A stretch of DNA of 64,000 nucleotides from BPGL01 sp035463115. GTDB lineage: Bacteria; Actinomycetota; UBA4738; HRBIN12. The notes beneath the pieces are model-generated. The model was given only the letters and a program-made list of their open reading frames with translations. It was not told where the DNA came from and ran no database searches. Both the position numbers and the translations under genes were made by a program. Location of the stretch: the NCBI GenBank assembly GCA_035463115.1, contig DATHTO010000139.1:5919-69918 (forward strand), in the 5' to 3' direction. Of this stretch, positions 50,251 through 58,241 are shown piece after piece. Position 1 is the first letter of the stretch; each line of letters begins with the position of its first letter.

Positions 50251-51975
50251 CAGGTACTGCCCCGCGTTGACGCGCTCGACCTGTCGACCGTCGCCGTCGC
50301 GCCCGAGGAGAGTGCGGACGTACACGATCCGCTCGCCCTTCTTGCCCGAGATCCGCGCCCAGTCGTCGGGGTTCGTCGTGTTCGGGAGGTCCTCGTTCTC
50401 CTTGAACTCGTCGCGGATCGCGGTGAACAGATCGTCGCCCTTGATGCCCTTCTCACCGGTCTGCAGGAAGCGCTTGATCGCGTCCTTCTTCGCCCGTCGG
50501 ACGATGTTCTCGATCATCGCGCCGGAGTTGAAGTCCTTGAAGTAGAGGATCTCCTTGTCGCCGCTCGCGTACGTGACCTCGAGGAACCGGTTCTCGTCGG
50601 ACGGCGCGTACATGCGCTCGACGGTCTTCTCGATCATCCGCCGGCACGCGGCCGCGATGTCGTCGCCGTAGCGCTCGATCTCGTCGGGATGGATCGGAAC
50701 CGACGGGTGCAGGTACTTCGACATGATGTCGGCTGCCTGTGACTGGTTCGGCCGCTCGATCTTGATCTTCACGTCGAGCCGGCCGGGACGCAGGATCGCC
50801 GGATCGATCAGATCCTCGCGGTTCGAGGCGCCGATCACGATCACGTCCTTGAGCGTCTCGACGCCGTCGAGCTCGGAGAGGAGCTGCGGCACGATCGTCG
50901 ATTCGACGTCGCTCGAGATGCCCGTGCCCCGCGTGCGGAAGATCGAGTCCATCTCGTCGAAGAACACGATGACCGGAAGACCCTCTTCGCTGCGCTCCTT
51001 CGCGCGCTGGAAGATCTCGCGGATCTGCCGTTCGGTCTCGCCGACGTACTTGTTCAGGAGCTCGGGCCCCTTCACGTTCAGGAAGTAGCTGCGTGCGTCG
51101 TCGCGGCCGGTGCGCTCGGCGACCTTCTCGGCGAGCGACTTCGCGACCGCCTTCGCGATCAGCGTCTTGCCGCAGCCGGGAGGGCCGTACAGCAGCACGC
51201 CCTTCGGCGGCTCGAGCTGGTGCTCGTTGAAGAGCTCGGCGTACAGGAACGGGAGCTCCACGGCGTCGCGGATCGCCTCGATCTGCCCCTCGAGCCCGCC
51301 GATGTCCTCGTAGCTCACGTCGGGGATCTCTTCGAGGACGAGCTCCTCGACCTCCTCCTTCGGAAGGAGCTCGGTGATCGCCATCGCGCGTGCGTCGAAG
51401 AGCACGTGATCGCCGGCCCGGCAGCCCAGCTCGAGCAGCTCGCCGGCCATATACACGACGTGCTCCTCGTCACCGCGCCCGACCACGACGGCGCGGTCGG
51501 AGCCGAGGCGGTCCTTCACCTTCGCGACCTCGCCGGCGCGGTCGGGCTCGAGGACCTCGACCACGTTCAGCGACTCGTTCAAGATCACCTGGGCCCCCGC
51601 GGGGATCTTGGCCGTGTCGACGTCGGGCGCCGGGAGCACCCGCATCTTGCGGCCGGCGGTCACGACGTCCATCGAGCCGTCGTCGTTGATGCGGAGGAAC
51701 ACGCCGAACGTGCTCGGCGGCTGGGAGAGCTTCTCGACCTCGTGCGCCAGGGCCTCGATGCGGTCGCGCTCGCCGCGGAGCGCATCGGCGAGCTTCTGGT
51801 TCTGGCCCATCGCCTTGACGAGCTGCTCACGCGTTTCGACGAGCTTCTCCTCGAGGATCGTCACCTGGCGCGGAGCGTTCGTGAGGCGGCGACGCAGCAG
51901 GCCGATCTCGTCCTCGAGGAAGCGGACCTGCGAACGCAGGTCTTCGACGTGCTCGTGCTCGTTCCGGTCGGGCAT
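50248..51975 (-). CDS. mpa: Proteasomal AAA+ ATPase Mpa/ARC
   Basis: A 575-residue hexameric unfoldase that recruits pupylated proteins. It has an N-terminal coiled coil (residues about 5-75, LRSQVRFLEDEIGLLRRRL), two OB domains, and an AAA module with Walker A YGPPGCGKTLIAKAV, Walker B VIVFFDEMDSIF, and Arg-finger region ILRPGRLD. The C-terminal GQYL is the proteasome-docking motif. ATG 51975 is preferred to the longer frame because GGAGGTGG lies just upstream and the coiled coil begins there. Confidence 0.95.
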   Translation of the reverse strand: MPDRNEHEHVEDLRSQVRFLEDEIGLLRRRLTNAPRQVTILEEKLVETREQLVKAMGQNQKLADALRGERDRIEALAHEVEKLSQPPSTFGVFLRINDDGSMDVVTAGRKMRVLPAPDVDTAKIPAGAQVILNESLNVVEVLEPDRAGEVAKVKDRLGSDRAVVVGRGDEEHVVYMAGELLELGCRAGDHVLFDARAMAITELLPKEEVEELVLEEIPDVSYEDIGGLEGQIEAIRDAVELPFLYAELFNEHQLEPPKGVLLYGPPGCGKTLIAKAVAKSLAEKVAERTGRDDARSYFLNVKGPELLNKYVGETERQIREIFQRAKERSEEGLPVIVFFDEMDSIFRTRGTGISSDVESTIVPQLLSELDGVETLKDVIVIGASNREDLIDPAILRPGRLDVKIKIERPNQSQAADIMSKYLHPSVPIHPDEIERYGDDIAAACRRMIEKTVERMYAPSDENRFLEVTYASGDKEILYFKDFNSGAMIENIVRRAKKDAIKRFLQTGEKGIKGDDLFTAIRDEFKENEDLPNTTNPDDWARISGKKGERIVYVRTLLGRDGDGRQVERVNAGQYL

Positions 51976-52132
51976 GCGGTTCCACCTCCAGCGAGGATCT
52001 CGCCCCCGGTCGGGAGGCCCAGCAGGGCTTCCCACCGCTCTTCCCGTTATGTACGGCAGCCGAGACCGGAAGGCTTAGGCCCATTTTCGGGGTATCTGCC
52101 GACACCGACGAGAACCGCAGGTCAGCGCGGCT

Positions 52133-52912
52133 TCAGGACAGCCGTCGGGCGATCGTGAGGAAGCCGGTGTGGCCGATCATGCGGTGGTCCGGGCGGACGC
52201 TCCGTTCCGCGACGTGCCAGCCTCGCCGCATCACCTCGAACGTCTCGAGGTGCACGAAGCCGTGGGACGGCAGCGCGAGGACGAGCTGCTGCACCTGGAT
52301 CGTCGTCGGCAGGTACGCGCAGCACACGGCGCCCGCCTCGAGCACCCCGTGGAGCGCGTCGAGCGGCGCCCACGGTTCCGGGAGATCGAGGACGGCTCGG
52401 TCGAAGCGTTCCTCCGACCCGCCGATCCCGGCGAGATCACCGAGCCGCAGCTCCAGATGGTCGGGGAGCTTCCCGAAGAACGCCTCGACGTTCTCGATCG
52501 CGCGATCCCGGTGCTCCGGCCGCTGCTCGTACGAGACCACCCGCCCGTCGGCGCCCACCGCACGGCACAGCGCGATCGTCAGGGCGCCCGACCCCGTCCC
52601 CGCCTCGACGACGCGCGCGCCGGGATGGATGTCGGCGTACGTCACGATCGGCCCGAGGTCCTTCGGGTACACGACCTGCGCGCCGCGCGGCATCTTCAGC
52701 ACGTAGTCGGCGAAGCGCGGGCGGAACGCGAGCAGGACCATGCCGGCCGAGGTCTCGAACCGTGTGCCCTCGGCCCGACCCAGGACCTCGTCGTGCGCCA
52801 GCGAGCCGGAGTGGGTGTGGAACGTGCCGCCGGCCTGGAGCTTCACGAGGTACTGGCGGTCCCGCTGATCGACGAAGAGGACGCGCTCCCCCGCCTCGAA
52901 GGGGGCCCCCAT
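52133..52912 (-). CDS. trmI: tRNA (adenine-58-N1)-methyltransferase TrmI
   Basis: A 259-residue SAM-dependent enzyme making m1A58 in the tRNA T-loop. The N-terminal beta domain contains GGTFHTHSGSLAHDEVLG, and the Rossmann motif is ARVVEAGTGSGALTIAL followed by YEQRPEHRDRAIENV. It corresponds to mycobacterial Rv2118c, also near mpa. m1A58 cooperates with thiolation of U54, and the next gene upstream is ttuA. The 157-bp gap to mpa contains no gene I can see. Confidence 0.93.
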   Translation of the reverse strand: MGAPFEAGERVLFVDQRDRQYLVKLQAGGTFHTHSGSLAHDEVLGRAEGTRFETSAGMVLLAFRPRFADYVLKMPRGAQVVYPKDLGPIVTYADIHPGARVVEAGTGSGALTIALCRAVGADGRVVSYEQRPEHRDRAIENVEAFFGKLPDHLELRLGDLAGIGGSEERFDRAVLDLPEPWAPLDALHGVLEAGAVCCAYLPTTIQVQQLVLALPSHGFVHLETFEVMRRGWHVAERSVRPDHRMIGHTGFLTIARRLS

Positions 52913-52915
52913 CGC

Positions 52916-53941
52916 TCAGCGCGCCTCGACGCCGTAGAGCTCCGCCGGGAGCACCTCGTCGGCGAGCTCCTCGGCCTCCTGCCGCTCGTTCCCGCGCCCC
53001 CCGGCTCCGTCGGACCCGTCGCGCTGCGGCTCGGGCGTGACGAGCCGCCGCCCGAGGATCTGGGCTTGCGCACGACAGAACGCGCAGAAGCGCCCGGTGG
53101 TCGGCTGCCCGCACGAGGCGCACGTCGTGAGCTCGGCGTCGTCGGCCGCCGTGAAGAGCGCCCGGCCGCGATCGAGGTACCCGAACAGGAACTGCGACTT
53201 CGTGCCGGGCGACGTCGACTCGATCGCGTTCATCGCGTCCTTGTACCGGAGCTGGGTGTTGCCGGCGACGAGCGGACACTCCTCGACGACGTAGTCGATG
53301 CCGCGCAGGAACGCGTACGCCGCCGTCTCGAGCTCCGAGAGGCGGAAGAGCGGCTTGACCTTCTTCACCATGCCGTCCTTCGCCGGCAGCACGGGCGACT
53401 GCCGCGCGATGTACTCGGTCTGCCACCGGAGCGTGTTGCCCAGCAGGGTCGCCGCCTCGTCGTCCAGGTTGTGCCCGGTGGCGATCACGTCGTAGCCGCG
53501 GTCGAGGGCTGCCCTGTTGAACACGTATCGCTTCGACAGGCCGCAGACGGCGCACGTCGAACGCGAGCCCTTCCGGCCCGCGGTCGGGATGTCGAACCCG
53601 TAGTCCTCGGCGAGGTCGACCACGTGGAGGGTCGCGTTCCGGCTCGCCGCGAAGGCGCGGGTGACCTCGGCGGACCGGTCGGAGTAGCTGCCGATCCCGA
53701 GGCCCAGGTACAGCCCGTCGGCGGCGAAGCCGAGGTCGAGGAGCGTGTCCCACAGGGCGAGAGAGTCCTTGCCGCCCGAGACGGCGACGAGGACCCGTTC
53801 GTCGGCATCCAGCATGTGCCACTTCGCGATCGCTCGCTCGACCTGCCCGCGGAACACGTGCTCGAAGCATGCCCGGCAGTAGCCGGCGTTGTGTCGCCGC
53901 ACCTCGATCACCGCCGGCGCGCCGCAGCGCGTGCATCTCAT
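52916..53941 (-). CDS. ttuA: tRNA-5-methyluridine54 2-sulfurtransferase (TtuA/TtcA family)
   Basis: A 341-residue tRNA thiolase. It has an N-terminal zinc finger (CTRCGA...CRACFEH), the PP-loop ATP-binding motif VAVSGGKDSLALWD, a catalytic CAVCG with TGHNLDDEAATLL nearby, and a C-terminal zinc finger (CASCGQPTTGRFCAFC). The two zinc fingers and the adjacent ubiquitin-like ttuB gene favour TtuA, which thiolates T54 of tRNA, over TtcA. The ATG overlaps ttuB by 4 bp. A ~35-residue C-terminal tail is extra. Confidence 0.88.
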   Translation of the reverse strand: MRCTRCGAPAVIEVRRHNAGYCRACFEHVFRGQVERAIAKWHMLDADERVLVAVSGGKDSLALWDTLLDLGFAADGLYLGLGIGSYSDRSAEVTRAFAASRNATLHVVDLAEDYGFDIPTAGRKGSRSTCAVCGLSKRYVFNRAALDRGYDVIATGHNLDDEAATLLGNTLRWQTEYIARQSPVLPAKDGMVKKVKPLFRLSELETAAYAFLRGIDYVVEECPLVAGNTQLRYKDAMNAIESTSPGTKSQFLFGYLDRGRALFTAADDAELTTCASCGQPTTGRFCAFCRAQAQILGRRLVTPEPQRDGSDGAGGRGNERQEAEELADEVLPAELYGVEAR

Positions 53942-54141
53942 CGCTCCGCGCCTCCGCTGATCACCGGTCGGATCTCGATCTCCTCGCCGTCGTCGACGCG
54001 GGTCTCACGCGTGACGAGCTCCCCTGCACGGATCACGAGGACGGTGTCGGGGTTCACGCCGAGCTCGGCCAGCACGTCGCGCACGGCGCGGCCGCCCGCG
54101 ACGTCGACCTCGCGGTCGGGGTTCCGGAGCCTGACCTTCAC
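53938..54141 (-). CDS. ttuB: Ubiquitin-like sulfur carrier TtuB (ThiS/MoaD family)
   Basis: A 67-residue beta-grasp sulfur carrier. The body (KVRLRNPDREVDVAGGRAV, then VLVIRAGELVTRETRVDDG) is typical ThiS/MoaD. The end reads RPVISGGAER. The diglycine (63-64) that must be thiocarboxylated is followed by Ala-Glu-Arg, so the protein needs trimming, or this lineage uses another chemistry. It is coupled to ttuA. GTG 54141 has TAGCCT 6 nt upstream and appears leaderless. Confidence 0.85.
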   Translation of the reverse strand: MKVRLRNPDREVDVAGGRAVRDVLAELGVNPDTVLVIRAGELVTRETRVDDGEEIEIRPVISGGAER

Positions 54142-54147
54142 CGGCTC

Positions 54148-54153
54148 AGGCTA
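54148..54153 (-). promoter_or_regulatory. -10 element TAGCCT for leaderless ttuB
   Basis: Minus-strand TAGCCT ends 6 nt before the ttuB GTG at 54141. Confidence 0.45.
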
Positions 54154-54237
54154 GCGCAGCCGCCCGGACCGCCGACGCACGGCGCGTGCGACCGCGACCC
54201 TCGCCCCCGCACCGGGCCGATCCGCAGGACCCGCGGA

Positions 54238-55341
54238 TCACGGGAGGTCGTCGACGGGCAGCGGACGCGTTCCGAGCGTCACCTGCACGGTCTCTCGCTC
54301 GCCGTCGGAGCGCACGACGACGACGTCGACGACGTCCCCGGGACGAAGGTCCGCGAGGACCTCCTGGAGCCTGACCGAGGTATCGATCTCGCGTCCGTCG
54401 ATCTCGAGGATCACGTCGCCCTGTTCGATCCCGGCTTCTTCGGCGGGGCCGTCACCGGTGGTTCCGAGGACGACGACGCCGTCCTCCACCGGCAGGTCGA
54501 GCTCGAACGCGACGTCGGCATCGTTGTCGCGCGTCGAGACGCCGAGGTACGCGGCCGCGGCGAGCGGCTCCTCGATCGACTCCTCGATGACGGGCTTCGC
54601 CCGGTCGATCGGGATCGCGAAGCCGATGTTCTCCGCGCCGTCGTTGCCGGCCGTGTTGATGCCGATGACCCGGCCCTGCATGTCGACGAGGGGGCCGCCG
54701 GAGTTCCCGGGATTGATCGCGGCGTCGGTCTGGATCACGCTCGGATACGTCCGGACGCCCTCGGGGCACGCCGATTCGGGGCACCCGGGATCCTGCGCCT
54801 GGATCGTGCGGTCCAGCGACGACACGATGCCGGTCGTCACGGTCGGGCCTCCTTCGAGCCCCAGGGCGTAGCCGAGCGCGACGACGCGTTGACCGAGGCG
54901 CACCGCGGTCGAGTCGGCCAGCGCGACGGTCGGCAGGGACGCGTCGGGCACATCGAGGACCGCGAGGTCGTTCTCGCAGTCGCCGCCGATCACCCGTGCG
55001 TCGAAGCGCTCGGGCCGCTCGTCCGACGACGAGACGATGATCCGCGAGGCCCCTTCGATCACGTGGCAGTTCGTCACGACCACACCGTCGGCGACCACGA
55101 AGCCGGTCCCCACGCCCTGGCCTTCGGTGAAATCGGCGCGGAACACGTCGGTCGTCACGCTGACGACCGACGGGAGCACCCGGTCCACGACGGCGGCCAC
55201 GGGTTCGCGGCTCTTCGGGATCGGTTGGGAGCTCGACCGCAGCGACGTGCCGCTGGGCGACCCGGACGTCGCGCCGAAGTCCACGGAGCACGACGCGGCC
55301 GCGAGCGCGATCACGGCGGCGAGCAGGATGGTCCGGCGCAT
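54238..55341 (-). CDS. HtrA/DegP-like serine protease, predicted lipoprotein
   Basis: A 367-residue exported trypsin-like protease with one PDZ domain. A lipobox (LAAASC, about residues 15-20) follows a signal peptide, so it is probably anchored outside the membrane and would use the Lnt enzyme also in this window. The triad is His (VVTNCHVIEG), Asp (ENDLAVLD) and Ser (NPGNSGGPL). The PDZ domain is residues about 270-355. ATG 55341 has GGAGG 5 nt upstream; GTG 55353 is less likely. A role in envelope protein quality control is inferred. Confidence 0.9.
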   Translation of the reverse strand: MRRTILLAAVIALAAASCSVDFGATSGSPSGTSLRSSSQPIPKSREPVAAVVDRVLPSVVSVTTDVFRADFTEGQGVGTGFVVADGVVVTNCHVIEGASRIIVSSSDERPERFDARVIGGDCENDLAVLDVPDASLPTVALADSTAVRLGQRVVALGYALGLEGGPTVTTGIVSSLDRTIQAQDPGCPESACPEGVRTYPSVIQTDAAINPGNSGGPLVDMQGRVIGINTAGNDGAENIGFAIPIDRAKPVIEESIEEPLAAAAYLGVSTRDNDADVAFELDLPVEDGVVVLGTTGDGPAEEAGIEQGDVILEIDGREIDTSVRLQEVLADLRPGDVVDVVVVRSDGERETVQVTLGTRPLPVDDLP

Positions 55342-55490
55342 CGGGTCCTCCACGGGTCGTCACGACGGGAGCGGGAACACGCCCGTCATTCGACGGTACC
55401 CGTTCCGGGGTTCGCCGATGCGGCCCGAGGACGTGCAGACGTCGAGGGCGGCCTCCTGGAGGCCCCCTCGACGCCGGACGACGGAGCGGC

Positions 55491-56681
55491 TCAGCCCGCC
55501 TGCGCGGCGAGGGAGGCCGCCGGTCGCTCCTTCCGCGGATCGACGAAGGGGATCGCCGCCGTGCTTCCGGTCAGGTGCTCTCCGTCCTCGGTCTCGATGT
55601 CGAGCGTGGTCCCGGGCTCCGACAGCTCGATCGGGACCCAGACGTAGCCGATGTTCTTCTTCAACCCGGGCGACCAGACCGCGTCGGTCATGTGCCCGAC
55701 GCGCGTGCCGTCCTTCGACACGGACCAGTACTCGGACATCTCGGCGCGCAGCTCGTCGCCGTCGAGCTCGATCCCCACGAGCTTGCGGTCGACACCCTTC
55801 GCGCGGAGCTCCTCGAGCGCGGCCTTGCCGATGTAGTCCTGTGGCTGCTCCTCGACGAGGCGCTCCAGGCCCATGACGTGGAACGGCGTGTCCGTGAGCC
55901 GGATGTCGGACCCGTAGTTGAAGATCCCGGCCTCGATCCGGCGCGCCTCGCACGGCGCGATCGGACGGATGCCGAACTCCTCGCCGGCGTTCGCGATGGC
56001 GTTCCAGAGGTCGTCGCCGCGGGACCCGTCGAGGAGGTTCACCTCGAAGCCGGGGATCGCGGTCCAGCCGGTCCGGCTGATGACGACCGGGATCCCGTCG
56101 ATCTCGAACTCGTCGCACCAGTAGTACTTGATGTCGTAGATCGCGTCGCCCACGAGCTTCGCGAGCGTCTTCCCCGAGTCGGGCCCCTGCACCTGCATCG
56201 GATGCACGTCCGGAAGCGAGACCTCGACGTCGAGGCCGCTCGTGGCGGCCACGCCCAGCGCGTAGAGCCCCGCGTCGGAATCGGCGAGCTGCATCCACCA
56301 CGTGTTCTCGCGGACGTGCAGGAGCACGGGGTCGTTCACGATGCCGCCGTCGGGACCCGTGACGAGCATGTACTTGCCCTGCTTCACCGCACACTTCGTG
56401 AGATCGCGACACGTGATCATGTCGATCAGACGGTCGGCGTCGGGCCCGGCGATCTGCACGGTCCGCTCGACCCCGACGTCCCACATCGTGACGGCGTCGT
56501 TCAGCGCCCAGTACTCGACCTCGGGGTCGTCGTAGTAGCCCGGCAGGTACATGTGGTTGTAGATGTCGTACGCGGTGCAGCCCGCGCGCAACGTCGCCTT
56601 GAAGAAGGGCGACTGCCGGTACCAGGGCCCGAAGTACAACGTGGCGCTCTTCGCGAGCATCTCCGGCCGTTCGTTCACCAT
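55491..56681 (-). CDS. GcvT/DmdA-like tetrahydrofolate aminomethyltransferase, copy 1
   Basis: A 396-residue protein of the glycine-cleavage T-protein fold. Features are YDIYNHMYLP, WALNDAVTMWDVGVERTVQI, ITCRDLTKCAVKQGKYML, SRTGWTAIPGFEVNLL and the C-terminal GCVT_C barrel with VDPRKERPA. It is most like DMSP demethylase DmdA and related THF-dependent demethylases rather than a true glycine-cleavage GcvT; no gcvH/P genes are nearby. The substrate is unknown. ATG 56681 has GGGGAG upstream, and two operator-like palindromes lie 54-134 bp upstream. Confidence 0.85.
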   Translation of the reverse strand: MVNERPEMLAKSATLYFGPWYRQSPFFKATLRAGCTAYDIYNHMYLPGYYDDPEVEYWALNDAVTMWDVGVERTVQIAGPDADRLIDMITCRDLTKCAVKQGKYMLVTGPDGGIVNDPVLLHVRENTWWMQLADSDAGLYALGVAATSGLDVEVSLPDVHPMQVQGPDSGKTLAKLVGDAIYDIKYYWCDEFEIDGIPVVISRTGWTAIPGFEVNLLDGSRGDDLWNAIANAGEEFGIRPIAPCEARRIEAGIFNYGSDIRLTDTPFHVMGLERLVEEQPQDYIGKAALEELRAKGVDRKLVGIELDGDELRAEMSEYWSVSKDGTRVGHMTDAVWSPGLKKNIGYVWVPIELSEPGTTLDIETEDGEHLTGSTAAIPFVDPRKERPAASLAAQAG

Positions 56682-56734
56682 CTCCGCGCTCCCCTGTCCG
56701 TCGTCGTGACGCACGGACGCGCCCCGACCCGAGC

Positions 56735-56748
56735 TGAATCATCGTTCA
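56735..56748. promoter_or_regulatory. Operator-like palindrome A
   Basis: TGAATCATCGTTCA (as minus: TGAACGATGATTCA) matches site B at 12 of 14 positions. It lies 54 bp upstream of GcvT-like copy 1. Confidence 0.5.
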
Positions 56749-56800
56749 ACCGACCGGCCCAGCGCAAGTCGAGATCGCGGCCAGCTCCTCCGGCGATGGC

Positions 56801-56814
56801 TGAACGGTGGTTCA
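56801..56814. promoter_or_regulatory. Operator-like palindrome B
   Basis: TGAACGGTGGTTCA, extending to GCTGAAC...GTTCAGC, is a 7-bp inverted repeat with a 4-nt centre. It lies between the two GcvT-like genes. Confidence 0.5.
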
Positions 56815-56908
56815 GCGTACGCGCGCCAGGCGCGGTGGAACCGGAGGCGGCTCCTGACGTGACGAGGGCGCCCCTGGAGGGCGCCCTCGCTGCCGGAACC
56901 GCGATCCG

Positions 56909-58069
56909 TCAGGAAACGGGGATCTGCTTGCTCGGGTCGACGAACGGCATCGGGACCACCGTCGCGTTCCGCGTTCCCCATTCGGTCTCGACGGTGACCT
57001 GCTGGCCCTCGTTCGAGCGATCGACGGGGAGCCAGCAGAAGCCGATGTTCTGGCCGAGACGGGGCGAATGGATCGCCGACGTGACCTTCCCGACGCGGGC
57101 GCCGTCGATCAGCGCCGGCCACTTCACGTTGTTCAGCGCCGGGAACGGGTCGCCGTCGAAGGTGACGCCGTTGATCTTCTTCGAGACGCCCTGCTCCTTG
57201 ATCCGTGCGTAGGCCGCGATCGAGATGCAGGCGTCCTCGCTCACGGTGTCGAGGTCGACGAGCCGGTCGAGCCCCAGCTCGAAGGCGTTCTCCTGGTACG
57301 TCATGTCGGCGCCCCAGTTGAAGATGGCGCCCTCGATCCGTCGGATGTCGCTGGGACCGGTCGGCTTGATGTTGAACTCCTGGCCGGCCTCCATGATCGC
57401 CTCGTAGACGTCGACGCCACGCGACGTGTCGGTCGTGTACACCTCGTAGCCGACCTCCGACGTCCATCCCGTGCGCGTCACGACGACGGGCACGCCGGCG
57501 ATCTTCGCCTCGGTCCAGAAGTAGTACTTGAGGTCGAGGATGCTCTCGCCGAGCAGCTTCACCATGAGGTCCTTCGACTTCGGCCCCTGGACCTGCAGCG
57601 GAGCGACGTCGGCTTCCTGGATCGTCACGTCGAGATCCGGGTAGGCGTTCTTCAACCCACGAGCGAAGAGCAGGGCGTCGCTCGACGCGAGCGCGAACCA
57701 GAACGTGTTCTCGTCCATCCGGGTCAGGACGGGGTCGTTGATGATGCCGCCGTCGCTGTCGCAGATGAGGACGTACTTCGCCTGGCCGACGGCGCACTTC
57801 GAGAGGTCGCGCGGCGTGAGCAGCTGCGCGAACCGGAAGCCGTCGGGGCCGCTGATCTCGAGGCACCGCTCGACCGAGACGTCCCAGAGCGTCACGTCGT
57901 TCAAGAGGGCGTCGAACTCGTTCTCGAACGAGTCGAAGCGGATCGGGAAGTACATGTGGTTGTAGACCGTGAAGCCCTTCGGTCCGTACCTCTGCGTGGC
58001 CTCGTAGTAGGGCGTCCGTCGGTTCCGGGCGCCACGCTGCACGAGGCTCATGTCGAACGGCTCAGCCAT
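56909..58069 (-). CDS. GcvT/DmdA-like tetrahydrofolate aminomethyltransferase, copy 2
   Basis: A 386-residue paralogue of copy 1: YNHMYFPIRFDSFENEF, VTLWDVSVERCLEISG, LTPRDLSKCAVGQAKYVL, TRTGWTSEVGYEVY and a C-terminal VDPSKQIPVS. The two proteins are clearly related but diverged, so this is an old tandem duplication or a two-component demethylation system. ATG 58069 has AGGAG upstream. Upstream DNA holds three direct repeats and a palindrome. A Rieske oxygenase gene follows further upstream, consistent with stepwise removal of methyl groups from a methylated amine or sulfonium compound. Confidence 0.85.
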   Translation of the reverse strand: MAEPFDMSLVQRGARNRRTPYYEATQRYGPKGFTVYNHMYFPIRFDSFENEFDALLNDVTLWDVSVERCLEISGPDGFRFAQLLTPRDLSKCAVGQAKYVLICDSDGGIINDPVLTRMDENTFWFALASSDALLFARGLKNAYPDLDVTIQEADVAPLQVQGPKSKDLMVKLLGESILDLKYYFWTEAKIAGVPVVVTRTGWTSEVGYEVYTTDTSRGVDVYEAIMEAGQEFNIKPTGPSDIRRIEGAIFNWGADMTYQENAFELGLDRLVDLDTVSEDACISIAAYARIKEQGVSKKINGVTFDGDPFPALNNVKWPALIDGARVGKVTSAIHSPRLGQNIGFCWLPVDRSNEGQQVTVETEWGTRNATVVPMPFVDPSKQIPVS

Positions 58070-58090
58070 GCACCACTCCTCTCATCGGAT

Positions 58091-58128
58091 CTGGTCGTCG
58101 GACCTGGTCGTCGATCCGGTCGTCGGAT
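58091..58128. repeat. Three short direct repeats upstream of GcvT-like copy 2
   Basis: C(T/C)GGTCGTCG occurs three times at 12-13 bp spacing (58091, 58104, 58116), ending 22 bp short of the copy 2 start region. Helical phasing is not exact, but the array looks like a regulator binding region. Confidence 0.6.
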
Positions 58129-58217
58129 ATCACCATGACGGCACCGGATGTGCATGCCGCGTCGGACGAACGGGCCGTATCGTCCGTAGCCGCCCGAACC
58201 GCCGCAACGGCGACCGC

Positions 58218-58230
58218 TGACCATCGGTCA
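58218..58230. promoter_or_regulatory. Operator-like palindrome C
   Basis: TGACCATCGGTCA is a perfect 5+5 palindrome around ATC. Read on the minus strand (TGACCGATGGTCA) it matches sites A and B in the core CGATGGT/CGGTGGT. Confidence 0.5.
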
Positions 58231-58241
58231 AGGCGCGCCGG

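Noticed and set aside
55491..58069. GcvT-like genes as part of the glycine cleavage system
   Set aside because: No gcvH or gcvP is linked, there are two diverged copies beside a Rieske oxygenase, and local similarity is to DmdA-type proteins.
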